DNA of 64,000 nt from Actinacidiphila bryophytorum (GTDB taxonomy: Bacteria > Actinomycetota > Actinomycetes > Streptomycetales > Streptomycetaceae): assembly GCF_016916835.1 (NCBI RefSeq), contig NZ_JAFFIX010000006.1:186001-250000 (forward strand). Reading direction: 5' to 3'. Both the position numbers and the translations under genes were made by a program. The notes under the pieces were generated by a model, which was not told where the DNA came from, made no database searches, and worked only from the letters and a program-made list of their open reading frames with translations. Positions 25,001-33,595 of the stretch are shown here, piece after piece. How positions within the stretch are numbered: position 1 is the stretch's first letter; each line of letters opens with the position of its first letter.

Positions 25001-28000
25001 GCGTCTGCTGCTGGACGGGCCGCAGCAGGGCGTCGTAGATCTGGTAGCTGGTGCTGCGGGCGTTGTTGACGCCGAGTGTGGAGGTGGCCACGTACGACTG
25101 GGTCGCGTTGTCGACGTGGTAGGCGTAGGTGGTGTTGGCGCTCTCGCCGCCGCCCTTGCTGCGGTTGGGCAGCCACACCCCGGTGAGCCGGCCGAGGCCG
25201 TCGTAGGTCGCCTCGGTGAGCTTGTTGTTGGCGTCGTAGATCTGGGCGCGCCGGCCGCGCAGCCGCTCGTAGAAGGTGACCTCGGTCTGGCCCTCCGCGT
25301 TGGTCTCGACGGTCCTGGTCAGCGGGCCTGCGCCGGCCGGGGTGTAGGCGGTGGTGTCGGGGTTGCCCGCCGCGTCCTTGCTGACCAGGGTGCGGCCCAG
25401 GGCGTCGAAGGTCTGGGTGCCGGTGGTCTGCCAGGCGGTGGGCTTGCGCTCACCGCCGGAGTCGGCGGTTGCCGGGTAGGCCGCGGCCCGGCCGGTCCAG
25501 GAGCCGTCGCCCTTGGTCGGGGTCTGGGCCGAGGTCCAGGTGGTGGCCGACGGGCTGTCGTAGACGGTGCCGGTGTCGGAGAGCACGTCGCCGGCGGTGC
25601 TGCTGCCCGCGGGCAGTGACAGTGCGCTGTCCGCGGTGCCGCAGGGCCTGGCGACCTTGCGGGTCCTGGAGACCAGCGACGTCAGGCCGGTGCCGGTGTT
25701 GCGGGCGTACCAGGTGCGGGTGCAGGTCTCGTCGCCGGACGCGGCGGTGTCGCCCGCGTCGTCCTCGGAGACGGGCATGCCGTAGGAGTCGTAGGTGGTG
25801 GCCTTGGAGGTGGCGCGCCACTTCGACTGCGCGGTCAGCCAGGTGTAGGCGTAGGTCTTGCCGAGCCGTACGTAGTAGGCCTCGGTGTCGGCGTACGACT
25901 TGTGCTGGGTGGCGGTCCTGGCCGACCAGGGGTCGTCGAGGGTCGCCGAGATCGCGGTGGCGCCGTTGTAGGTGACGCTCTCACGGGTGAAGCCGGCGTA
26001 CTGGTCGGCGTCGGTGACGGCGGGCACCGCCAGCCCCGGCACGTCAAGACCGGCGACGCTCGCGGAACGGGCGGGCCCCGACTTCTTCTTGTCGCCGTTC
26101 ATGCCCTGCATGTACGTGGTGACGGTCTTCTCGCGGCTGCCGCCGGTCCCGGTGTACTGCGTGACGGTGCCGTAGCCGCGCCAGATCGACCACGTGCGCT
26201 CGTCCTGCGGAGTCAGCGGGCTGTCGTTGTAGTGCCAGGCGGGGCCTGCGTAGTCGTAGGAGTGCACCTCGGGCTCGTTGTTGCCCGTCGGGTCGGCCGT
26301 ACTGACCGACAGCACGCGGTATTTGTGGAACCAGTCGAGGCCCGCGTCGGTGGCACCGTTGATGTGCCAGTAGACCGGGTAGCAGTTCATCGTGTCGTCG
26401 TCCTCGGCCGCGGGCATCTTCAAGCCGCGTACGCAGTCGTCGGCCGTCGACATCGTGACGGTGGTGACGGCGCCGGTCTCGGTGGTGACGCCCTCGATCC
26501 TGGGCCGCGAAAGCGGCAGGATGTTGTCGGTGGCGTCGACCCGGTTGGCGAGCATCTGGTAGGTGAACGACACCGGCTTGAGCGCCACGCTGCCCGCGCT
26601 GCTGCCGGTGCGGGTGATCGAGTCCAGCACCAGCGACTGGTCGGAGCTGTCGCCGATGTCACCGGGGTCGAGGTACTTCTGCGTCAGCGCCCAGGTGTCG
26701 ACCGGGGTGTAGGTCGTGCCGCTGCCCGACCACACCGAGGTCTGCACCTGCGTGAGGCGCTTGCGGGAGAAGAAGGACGGCGAGACCGCCTTGCAGTCGG
26801 TGTCCGAGGCGTTGGCCGCGCATATCTGGTCGAAGGGCACGTCGGGCCAGCTCTGCGCGGTCTTCTCGGTCAGGCTGGAGCAGTCCGCGGCCAGGCAGCG
26901 CTCCTGGTAGCCGAAGTGCACCTGGTAGCCGGCGGTTGCGGTGAAGAGGGTGTCGGACCGCTGCCCGTAGAGGATGTGGTCCAGGTAACCGCCGCGGGTG
27001 TAGGTCGCGTTGGCGGTGGTCGCCTTGTTCTTCTTGTAGGAGTTGGTCTCCGCGGTGTACCAGAACGACTCGGCATTGCCGTGGGTGTCCACGACGTAGT
27101 CGAGGTTCCACCGCCAGGCCTGGTTGTACCAGCGGTCCGCGAAGGCGCTGCCCTTGGCGTAGCCGGGCTCGCCGGAGTCGTCGCCGAAGACGGGCACGGT
27201 CCACACCGAGTTGGTGCGCTGGGTGGTCGCGCCGGGCAGCTTGTTCTGGCCGAAGACGTACTTGGTGCCGTCGCCGGTGGTGACGGTCCAGTACTCGCCC
27301 GAGCCGTCGGCGCTGTCGCCCTGGTCGCCGTTGTCTGCGCCGGTGGAGTGTACGACGGTCGAGGCGTCGTCGTCGGCGAGCCGCCACGTGCCGGTGGTGT
27401 CGTCCTTGACCAGCTCGGTGGACTTGCCGCCCAGCACCAGCGAGGCGTTGTCGTACTTCCAGCACAGGTCGTAGACCTTGGACTGGCCGTCATCGTCGCA
27501 GGAGCCGTAATCGCGGCCGATGTAGGACTCGGCGGTGTCGGTGAAGCCCGAACCCACCTGCGTGCCCTGGTTGTTGGTGGTCGCGGTCAGCCCGTCGACG
27601 CTGCCCGAGTCGTAGGCGAGCCCCACCGAGGGGGCGGGGCCGGCCGCCGCCGACGGCACATCCATGCCGTAGGACCAGGTGAAGGAGCCCGAGGAGTCAC
27701 CGGCGGTCCAACTCGCCGACGGGGAAAGGGCGGTGGCGGTGAAGTCGCCCGCGCCGTCGGTGGCCTCGCCCTCCGCGCCCGCGGTCAGCGCGAGCACCAT
27801 GGGCTGGGCCGCGGCCGACTGCGGCAGGGCCGCAGAAACGGTCTGCGTGGCCGCGTCGTTGCTGCTCGCCACCGGTGTCCCGGTGCGGCACGCGGCCTCC
27901 TCCGGTGTGGTCAGCGCACACGCGGGCAGCCGTTCGAGGCCCAGCCGGCCCGACCAGTTGCCGCCGTAGACCGAGGCGAAGCCGGCGTATCCGAGGCGGA

Positions 28001-28490
28001 TGCCGGCCGCCGGCGCCCCGGCCTGCCCGGTCACCGCGACCAGCACCCCGCGTACGCCGGCCGCCTCGGTGGCGGCCCGGTCGGCGACGGTCACCTGGGC
28101 TCCCGCGGCGCCCCCGGTGAGGGTGACCGGCAGGCCCCCGGCCGACACGGCGGACGTCGCGCCCGCCGCGACCTTCGCGGTGCCGCCCTTCGGCCAGGCC
28201 GCATGCTGCTGGCCGAGCGCGCGGGCCGCCCGCTCGCCGTCCGCCGCCTTCTGCGCGGCGAAGGCGTCGCGCTGCTTCTTCGCACCCAGCGCCACGGTGT
28301 GCGTCGTGGTGCTGCGCGGCTTCTGCACGCCGGTGCGGCCGAGCGCGCCCGGCCCGTCCGCCGCCGCCGCGGGACCGACGCTCAGCCCCAGCATCGGCAC
28401 GACGACCGCTGCCGCCAGCGCCGCGCCGATCGTTCTGCCCCGCCACCACGCCGACCGGCGCGGCAGGCGGAAGCCTGACTGTGGACTCAC
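22083..28490 (-). CDS. Secreted RHS-repeat protein with variable C-terminal toxin-like tail
   Basis: 2135 residues. GTG 28490 has GGGAGGGG upstream. A 13-codon extension lacks a ribosome site. A signal peptide (RTIGAALAAAVVVPMLGLS, then VGPAAAADG) is followed by an N-terminal beta-rich region and many RHS/YD repeats (YDGLGRLTGVW, GYDDLGRKT, TYDDAGDV). The RHS core ends with the conserved GDREYDPLTGRFLSIDP and NPVTFSDPTG. After it comes a 250-residue tail with its own composition: a Lys/Asp-rich linker, a TQNWLRKNLGYNGG segment, then hydrophobic stretches at about 2021-2067 and 2079-2099 and a basic GGVKKLKFW end. RHS shells encapsulate C-terminal toxins. The tail matches no nuclease motif I know and looks membrane-active. 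Confidence 0.93.
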   Translation of the reverse strand: MSPQSGFRLPRRSAWWRGRTIGAALAAAVVVPMLGLSVGPAAAADGPGALGRTGVQKPRSTTTHTVALGAKKQRDAFAAQKAADGERAARALGQQHAAWPKGGTAKVAAGATSAVSAGGLPVTLTGGAAGAQVTVADRAATEAAGVRGVLVAVTGQAGAPAAGIRLGYAGFASVYGGNWSGRLGLERLPACALTTPEEAACRTGTPVASSNDAATQTVSAALPQSAAAQPMVLALTAGAEGEATDGAGDFTATALSPSASWTAGDSSGSFTWSYGMDVPSAAAGPAPSVGLAYDSGSVDGLTATTNNQGTQVGSGFTDTAESYIGRDYGSCDDDGQSKVYDLCWKYDNASLVLGGKSTELVKDDTTGTWRLADDDASTVVHSTGADNGDQGDSADGSGEYWTVTTGDGTKYVFGQNKLPGATTQRTNSVWTVPVFGDDSGEPGYAKGSAFADRWYNQAWRWNLDYVVDTHGNAESFWYTAETNSYKKNKATTANATYTRGGYLDHILYGQRSDTLFTATAGYQVHFGYQERCLAADCSSLTEKTAQSWPDVPFDQICAANASDTDCKAVSPSFFSRKRLTQVQTSVWSGSGTTYTPVDTWALTQKYLDPGDIGDSSDQSLVLDSITRTGSSAGSVALKPVSFTYQMLANRVDATDNILPLSRPRIEGVTTETGAVTTVTMSTADDCVRGLKMPAAEDDDTMNCYPVYWHINGATDAGLDWFHKYRVLSVSTADPTGNNEPEVHSYDYAGPAWHYNDSPLTPQDERTWSIWRGYGTVTQYTGTGGSREKTVTTYMQGMNGDKKKSGPARSASVAGLDVPGLAVPAVTDADQYAGFTRESVTYNGATAISATLDDPWSARTATQHKSYADTEAYYVRLGKTYAYTWLTAQSKWRATSKATTYDSYGMPVSEDDAGDTAASGDETCTRTWYARNTGTGLTSLVSRTRKVARPCGTADSALSLPAGSSTAGDVLSDTGTVYDSPSATTWTSAQTPTKGDGSWTGRAAAYPATADSGGERKPTAWQTTGTQTFDALGRTLVSKDAAGNPDTTAYTPAGAGPLTRTVETNAEGQTEVTFYERLRGRRAQIYDANNKLTEATYDGLGRLTGVWLPNRSKGGGESANTTYAYHVDNATQSYVATSTLGVNNARSTSYQIYDALLRPVQQQTPTPIGGRLLTDTRYDSRGLATATYADTFDSAHAPGGTYDRGEYGGTPTQHQFTFDGAGRTTADQLLVYGVPKWTVSTSYTGDSTATSAPAGGSATRTVTDALGRTTELREYAGPSYADTDFGATAPVPAHTTTAYTYTGDDKKLTVTGPDGAKWSWGYDLFGRQTSATDPDAGTSTTAYTVLDQVDTNTDAEGRREVFGYDDLGRKTTLWQGSRSDANKVASWTYDTVAKGQPASSTRYDAGKQYTDTVTAYDNLYNVTASTTHLDAADPLVASGAAQQDYSFTAKYNTDGTLAYSGQPAVAGLPAENISYGYTATGNVRTVVGTSNYVLDTAYSATAQPEQLTLGVSPSPTVKQAYLDNEYEEGTGRLLRSFVTDDTHAWMPQDLHYTYDDAGDVTKISNPATLGGTTTSDTQCFGYDGYQRLTTAWTPAGDDCTTGTAATAALGGPAPYSSTYTYTAGGLRTGDTERTAAGATATTTYCYGKPGQPHTLTSTVTTGTCTGAADTYVYDKAGNTTARPVAGTSGQTLTWNAEGDLTGTTEGADSAGYLYDADDDLLIRHATGGDGESVLYLDGTELHSKKGADGKVTTWGVREYTDGDGGQVVAERTTEPGVSALSWIASDSHGTAGISLDGTTQAVTTRYTTPFGTSRGSSPAAWPDDKGFLGAPADPDSGLTHVGDREYDPLTGRFLSIDPQLETDKPQTLNGYGYAADNPVTFSDPTGDGLACGFGDWPACPHTPSKGKGDGGDHRTEKEKRDDARKSGKGNTTTHASSTNSGGKHVDSKTQNWLRKNLGYNGGANLDDKTFRNWLDSADGKFSSAIREFDKCLQSGSSAEQCKGAVKLPHGRTTADKLNSLSNDVMIGSAAMMLACAATTGPGVGVCGAAALTTYTVLQVAANAYQAYYNCRNGFGSSCLKSSLQTVFVFVGIGYASKFAGTPVAKAAKWVGDKVGTHKVIDAGKAVVGGVKKLKFW

Positions 28491-28541
28491 AGCTGAACCC
28501 CTCCCTGGAACAACCCGCGTGGAAGGCACGCGGACCTGACT

Positions 28542-28574
28542 GCGGCCGGCACCAGTGGAGTTGGTGCCGGCCGC
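28542..28574 (-). terminator. Strong hairpin between the LamG and RHS genes
   Basis: GCGGCCGGCACCA at 28542-28554 and TGGTGCCGGCCGC at 28562-28574 are perfect 13-bp inverted arms with a 7-base loop. The hairpin lies 31 bp after the LamG stop and 52 bp before the RHS start. No T run follows. It could terminate, attenuate, or protect one part of a bicistronic mRNA, so RHS levels may differ from LamG levels. Confidence 0.75.
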
Positions 28575-28605
28575 GGGATCGGTGGTGCCGGTGGTGGTCC
28601 TTCTT

Positions 28606-31600
28606 TCAGTCGCCGATGACCTGGCCCAGCTGGTCCGGGTCGCTCATCGCGCCCGACCAGACCCTGAGGTCCTGCACGCGGGCGGGCAGGTAGTGGCTCC
28701 AGGCACCGGCCACGAAGGCGTCGCCGACCGAGAAGCGGTCGGCGCCGACGACCGCGGTGTACGGCTGGGTGTCCTCGGGGGCGACGCCCATGTAGAGCGA
28801 GGCGGTGCCGTCCTGCGCGTCGAAGACGCCGGTGACGCGGACCGCGCCCTCGCCGTTGGAGCCGTCGCCGGTGTCGGCGCCGACCTGGACCTCGGAGGCG
28901 GCGCCGCTGAAGGTGCCGTCCGCGTTGAGCCGGCCGAACAGCCAGCGGCTGGTCGGTACGGTCACCTGGTTCAGGTCGTCGTCGAGGATCGTGGTGCGGC
29001 CGGTGATCTGGTACCACAGCCCCCAGGCGGAGCCGTCGGCCGAGCGCTGCCCCGCGACCTGCCCGGCGTACCCGTCGGGCTTGGCCAGGATGGCGTCCTG
29101 GTCGATCTGCACCTGGCTGGTGACGGTGAAGGACCCGGTCTCGTCCACCATCGGTCCCGGTGTCGCCGCCGCGTCGTTGGCGCCGTCCAGCACGATGGCG
29201 CCGCCGGCGAGCGTGGCGCCGTTGGAGAAAGTCAGCGTGTGGGCGTAGCCGCTGCCGGTGTCGTCCAGGCCGGTGGTGCTGACCGCGGCGGGGTCCGGCT
29301 GCCACCGGGCGACGTTCTCGACGGCGGGCTTGCCGTCGGCGTCCAGCAGCTGGGCGTCCAGCGCGATCTCGTCCGGGGTCAGGGCGCGCTGCCAGACCTC
29401 GGCCTCGTCGATCCGGCCCTTCCAGTACTCGGTGTACGCCGCCTTGTTGGGGTCGTTGTAGCGGCCGATCTGCAGCGGCCCGTCGCTCGCGGTCGCCTTC
29501 GCGGCGGTCGGCAGTGCGACCGGGGCGCCCTGCTGCACACCGTTGACGAAGAGGGTGACGGCGTTGGCGGGCTTGTCGTAGGTGGCCGCGACATGCGTCC
29601 ACACGTCGGGCACCACGTCGGTGGTGCCGTTGGCGCCCAGCCAGCTCACCGCGCCGGACTGCGGCCAGGTCCACAGGAAGACCCAGCGGTGGATGCCCGG
29701 CGAGTAGCGCAGCGTGAAGCCGCTCTTGTCGCTGCTGGTCTGCGACAGGACCGTGTGGTAGGCGGTGGTGTCGGCGAGCCGGACCCAGGAGGCGACGGTG
29801 AAGGAGTCCTGGGTGTTGACGACGGGGCCTGCGGTGTCGGCGTAACCGGTCTGCTGGTCGGCCGCCGTGCTGTCGTTGAGCCACAGCGAGTTGTCGCCCG
29901 CGCCGCGCCGGCCCAGGCTGGACCAGCCGGCGCCCGCGTTGTGCAGCGTGGCCGGGTGCCGGGAGCCGGCCTCGGTCGCGCTGTCGGCCGCCGAGGTGCC
30001 GCCGCTGCCGGGGGCGGAGTCGGTGAAGTGCCAGCGGCTGACGGCGTCGGCGCCCTCGGCGACCTTGAAGGTCACGATGGTCTTGGCGCCCCAGCGCCCG
30101 CTGCCTACGTCGTCCTTGGCCCGCACCTGGAGCTGCTGGGTGCCGGTCAGCTGCGGGGTGATCTTCACGGTGACAGGACCCGCGCCGCTGATGGTGGACG
30201 ACCAGGCGCCGCTGGCCAGCTTGTACTGGAAGCCGGCGACCTTGTCACCGCTCGCCGCGGCGAAGGTGAAGGTGCCCGCCTGCCCGGGGCCGCCGGCCGC
30301 CTGGCAGTCGTTGGTGGTGCACGAGGTGTAGGGGCCGCCGAAGGTCACGCTGGGCGCCTTCGGCGCGGTGGTGTCGACCTTGAAGTAGCACCAGCCGTGC
30401 GTGGTCACGGTGCTGTGCGAGTTGATGTGGGTGCTCTGGTTGTCCTCGTACGACCAGGTGGACGCCGCGAGCCGGTAGAGCGGGCCTTCGCTGAGGGTGA
30501 TCGGTGTCGGTGTCGACACCGTGGAGTTGGCCCCCGCGAAGTCCGGCGACATCGGTCTGATCGGCTCGGTCACCACCGACCAGGTGCCGGACGAGGACTG
30601 CTGCTGCATCTGGAAGTCCACCCGCGTCCTGGCCGGCGCGCCTGCCGAGGTGCCGCCCGCGGCGATCTGCGGGCGTGCGGTCAGCTGCGGGTGCGGGTCG
30701 GCGACGACGTCCGGGTCGCTCGCGCTGGGCTCGCAGGAGATGCCGCTGCCCTCCTGGATGCCCGCGTAGGTGGGCGGCACGGGAAGGCCGACGTAGTTCA
30801 CCGTCAGCGTCGCGTCGTTCTTGAATCGCTTCCAGGCCGAGGTGTCGCCCTCGTCGTGGGCGCGCAGCTCAAGGGTGAGCTTGGCGAACTTGCCCGCCGC
30901 GAAGTCCCGCACGGTCGGGGTGAGGTTCTCGTCGCTCTCGGACGGGTTGTCCTTGAACTCGATGGGCGCGTCGGGCGAGTCGGGGTCGCAGGACGAGCCG
31001 CGGCCGGCCGAGAAGGACTCGTCCACCATCCAGTCCAGCTCCTTGGGCCGCGACGCCCAGGTGGTGGCCGAGGAGATGTTGTTCGTACGGACCAGGTCCG
31101 TCTGCCGGGCCGAGCACTGGAAGGCCCAGGGGGACGTCACCCGGAAGGTGGCGGAAAGGACCTGCTTGCCCTTGAGATTTCCCGGGGTGAACTGGAAGTA
31201 CAGTTTCTGGACGTATCCGGGGCCGCAGTAATATCCGTTCCACGTCCCGCATTTCCCGTCGCCCTCGCCATTTGTCCCGTTGGCCCAGGCGTAATCCGAA
31301 TACCCGTCGCTGCGCAGCAGGGTGCGCTCGGGGGCGCCGGAGCTGAGTGCGATGTTCGGGTCGATGTAGAGCGGGTAGGCCGCGGTGTCGGTCTGCTTCA
31401 GCAGCGAAGCGCCGGGGGCCAGCGAGAGCGCGTCACCCGCGACGGTGACCGGTACGGCCGCGGCGCCCGCGCCGGGCGCGGGTCCGTCCACGGCGGAGGC
31501 GGGCGGTGCGGTGGCGGCCTGGTCGGGGGCGGCCTGCGCGCCGGCCCTGGGCCGAACCCCTGACCCGGACTGGGCCTTGGCCTGCGCCTGGGCCGCGGGG

Positions 31601-32343
31601 CCCGTGCCCCGGGAGTCCCACATCTGGGCGGGCGGTGCGGTGAAGATCTGCTTGCCGTCGGCGTCCACGCCGGACAGGCCGCCGCCGGACAGCCTGCCGA
31701 CCCGCAGGCCGCTCGCGTGCACACCGAAGGTGATCTTCTTCAGCGCCGGGTCGGCCGCGGCGGCCGGGGTCTTCACCACCAGCAGTTCGCGGTAGCCCTG
31801 CACCGACGCGGTCAGCCGCAGGTCGACGCCGGGCATGACGTCCGGGTAGAGGGCGCTGTCCCCGTCGAGCACGGGCTTGGGCAGCGTGCCCGGCCAGGTC
31901 AGGGCGACGGTCCTGCCCGCGCTGCCGAGGCTGACCATGGGGGCGGATCCGCCGCCGGAGAAGGCCAGGTCGACCATCGCCGCCTTCGGGCCGACGGTGC
32001 CGTCGGCCCGCACCTGGAGTGTCGCGTCCGGTGCGGTCCAGCCGCCGGCCCTGGTGCGCACCCGCACCGGCACGGAGGACTGCTCCTGCGTGTACGTGTA
32101 GCCGTCGGGGTTCGCGTACGTGGTCGCGAACTCCGTGCGGTCCCCGGTGACCTCGACCCGCTGCCCGCTGGCCGCCGCCCGCGCCGAGGCCGTCAGGTCG
32201 CCGCTCTTGGCGGCGCCCTTCTGCCCCGCGTCGGCCGTCGCGGCGGCCCCGCCGAGCGTCGGCAGCACCGACAGCAGCCCCGCCGCGGCGGCGACCGCGA
32301 CGACGGGTCTGAGCCGCCCGCGCACCCGGGCGCGACGACGCAT
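28606..32343 (-). CDS. Large secreted LamG/jelly-roll protein paired with the RHS gene
   Basis: 1245 residues. ATG 32343 has GCGGAG upstream; a 22-codon extension is not supported. A signal peptide (MRRRARVRGRLRP, VVAVAAAAGLLSVLPTLGG) is followed by an N-terminal region seen in RHS-associated actinobacterial exoproteins. Then come a DNRLRE-like segment (YVQKLYFQFTPGNLKGK), Ig-like stretches and, in the last third, a LamG-like jelly roll (SFTVASWVRLADTTAYHTVLSQ, WTHVAATYD, ALTPDEIALDAQL). A second jelly-roll-like copy ends the protein (SFTVTSQVQIDQD, LQDLRVWSG-type end). It probably binds sugars or surfaces outside the cell. Such proteins are often encoded directly before RHS genes and may help deliver or anchor them. 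Confidence 0.88.
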   Translation of the reverse strand: MRRRARVRGRLRPVVAVAAAAGLLSVLPTLGGAAATADAGQKGAAKSGDLTASARAAASGQRVEVTGDRTEFATTYANPDGYTYTQEQSSVPVRVRTRAGGWTAPDATLQVRADGTVGPKAAMVDLAFSGGGSAPMVSLGSAGRTVALTWPGTLPKPVLDGDSALYPDVMPGVDLRLTASVQGYRELLVVKTPAAAADPALKKITFGVHASGLRVGRLSGGGLSGVDADGKQIFTAPPAQMWDSRGTGPAAQAQAKAQSGSGVRPRAGAQAAPDQAATAPPASAVDGPAPGAGAAAVPVTVAGDALSLAPGASLLKQTDTAAYPLYIDPNIALSSGAPERTLLRSDGYSDYAWANGTNGEGDGKCGTWNGYYCGPGYVQKLYFQFTPGNLKGKQVLSATFRVTSPWAFQCSARQTDLVRTNNISSATTWASRPKELDWMVDESFSAGRGSSCDPDSPDAPIEFKDNPSESDENLTPTVRDFAAGKFAKLTLELRAHDEGDTSAWKRFKNDATLTVNYVGLPVPPTYAGIQEGSGISCEPSASDPDVVADPHPQLTARPQIAAGGTSAGAPARTRVDFQMQQQSSSGTWSVVTEPIRPMSPDFAGANSTVSTPTPITLSEGPLYRLAASTWSYEDNQSTHINSHSTVTTHGWCYFKVDTTAPKAPSVTFGGPYTSCTTNDCQAAGGPGQAGTFTFAAASGDKVAGFQYKLASGAWSSTISGAGPVTVKITPQLTGTQQLQVRAKDDVGSGRWGAKTIVTFKVAEGADAVSRWHFTDSAPGSGGTSAADSATEAGSRHPATLHNAGAGWSSLGRRGAGDNSLWLNDSTAADQQTGYADTAGPVVNTQDSFTVASWVRLADTTAYHTVLSQTSSDKSGFTLRYSPGIHRWVFLWTWPQSGAVSWLGANGTTDVVPDVWTHVAATYDKPANAVTLFVNGVQQGAPVALPTAAKATASDGPLQIGRYNDPNKAAYTEYWKGRIDEAEVWQRALTPDEIALDAQLLDADGKPAVENVARWQPDPAAVSTTGLDDTGSGYAHTLTFSNGATLAGGAIVLDGANDAAATPGPMVDETGSFTVTSQVQIDQDAILAKPDGYAGQVAGQRSADGSAWGLWYQITGRTTILDDDLNQVTVPTSRWLFGRLNADGTFSGAASEVQVGADTGDGSNGEGAVRVTGVFDAQDGTASLYMGVAPEDTQPYTAVVGADRFSVGDAFVAGAWSHYLPARVQDLRVWSGAMSDPDQLGQVIGD

Positions 32344-32504
32344 TCCACTCCGCTTCAAAATACCCACCCCAAGAGCGTTGCGAAAATACAAACGAGCCAA
32401 GGGAAGCATTGCGGAAGGGGAGCGTCAATAGCGAGATTCCAGGTTCGTATCGCCCCGGCGCCAATTCCCCCGGTAGGGTGAATTCCGAATTAACGGAGCA
32501 TGCT

Positions 32505-32521
32505 GGAACGATGTTTGTTCC
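32505..32521. promoter_or_regulatory. Inverted repeat upstream of the LamG/RHS unit
   Basis: GGAAC-GATGTTT-GTTCC is a 5-bp dyad about 160 bp upstream of the LamG start, in a 227-bp gap that is visibly richer in A/T than its surroundings (GTAAAAAAGGG, AATTCCGAATTAACGG). It is a candidate operator for the island. The half sites recall LexA (GAAC/GTTC), but the 7-base spacing is wrong for it. Confidence 0.35.
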
Positions 32522-32570
32522 GGTAAAAAAGGGACCAAAGGGAGGGCTGGGACGCGAGAGGCGTCCGGGC

Positions 32571-33482
32571 TCAGCGCAGGGTGACCTGGGACGGGCCGCG
32601 CAGGGGGGCGAGCGAGAGCACCGTGGGCGGGGTGCGCAGGCCGTCGTTGCCGGTGAACAGCCGCCGCACGGCCGCGAAGTCCGGATCCGGCCCCGCGGTC
32701 GCAGCGGCGGCCTCGTCGTAGAGCGCCCGGATTTCGTCGGTCATGCCGTCCTCGCTGCCAGCGCCGGTGCCCCAGATGTCCCACAGCAGGGTCTCGACCT
32801 TGTTCAGCGCGGCCAGGTCCAGCCGGATGTTGCCTGCGACGAACCAGGAGCCGACCTTCGGGTCCACCTCCAGGGCCAGGCCGAAGCCGTCCGGGTCGGC
32901 CTCGCCCGCGCGGATGCGCTGCCAGGCGTCGCCCGCGACCAGGAAGCGGTCCCTGGGGACGTCCATCGGGTCGAAGTCGACGCGGTAGCGCTCCGGGTCG
33001 GCGATCTGCGGGTCGGCCAGCAGCCAACCGCGCGTGTCGTCCCAGTACTCGGTGACGACGTGGTCCCAGTGGAAGCCGCTGTCGGAGAAGTAGTCGGCGA
33101 AGCCGGAGCGAAGCCGCGCCGGTATCCCCTGGTGCCGCAGCAGGGACACGTGCAGCAGCGTGAAGTCCCGGCAGATGCCGATGAAGCGGTCGGCCCACTC
33201 CCTGCGGCACGACAGCGCGCGCCCGTCGCGCTCCGAGATCAGCCCGAGGATGTCGTCCACGTACCGCGTCTCCGCGTCGTCCCGCATCCGGTCCTCGGCG
33301 ATCGGCACCCCGAACTGCCCGCCTTCCGCGCGGTGCAGCATCACCCCGCGCACCACCCGCGCGAGCTCCCCCACGTCCCGCGGCAGCCCCGCGTACAGCC
33401 CCGCGTGCACCCCCGGATCGGAGGTCCCGCTCTGCGCGCTGTAATAGGCGGCGGCTTCCGGTGCGAGACGGGGTACGGGCAT
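32571..33482 (-). CDS. Transglutaminase-like (protease-fold) protein
   Basis: 303 residues. The catalytic triad of the transglutaminase-like superfamily is visible as Cys104 in ICRDFTLL, His141 in DHVVTEYW and Asp157 in LLADPQI, with GIPARLRSGF between Cys and His as expected. The C-terminal 140 residues are not part of the core fold and have no known motif. There is no signal peptide, so it is cytoplasmic. Bacterial members act as peptidases or amidases more often than as cross-linkers. The substrate is unknown. It stands alone between the LamG/RHS island and the two-component genes. Confidence 0.85.
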   Translation of the reverse strand: MPVPRLAPEAAAYYSAQSGTSDPGVHAGLYAGLPRDVGELARVVRGVMLHRAEGGQFGVPIAEDRMRDDAETRYVDDILGLISERDGRALSCRREWADRFIGICRDFTLLHVSLLRHQGIPARLRSGFADYFSDSGFHWDHVVTEYWDDTRGWLLADPQIADPERYRVDFDPMDVPRDRFLVAGDAWQRIRAGEADPDGFGLALEVDPKVGSWFVAGNIRLDLAALNKVETLLWDIWGTGAGSEDGMTDEIRALYDEAAAATAGPDPDFAAVRRLFTGNDGLRTPPTVLSLAPLRGPSQVTLR

Positions 33483-33595
33483 ACGTGGCCTCCGGCGGAT
33501 TCGGCCACGTATTCGATTGTCCGGGCCGCTGCGGTCCACCGTGTCAAAATTCCGCCGCGGATGTCCAGGGAATTGCCCGGCCCCGGAGAGCGGCG

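Noticed and set aside
22056-25619. A 1187-codon open frame on the plus strand
   Set aside because: It is a mirror of the RHS gene with Val/Gly/Arg-rich low-complexity translation and no domain.
32505-32521. Possible LexA box upstream of the LamG gene
   Set aside because: The half sites GAAC/GTTC are present but separated by seven bases; actinobacterial LexA boxes use four.
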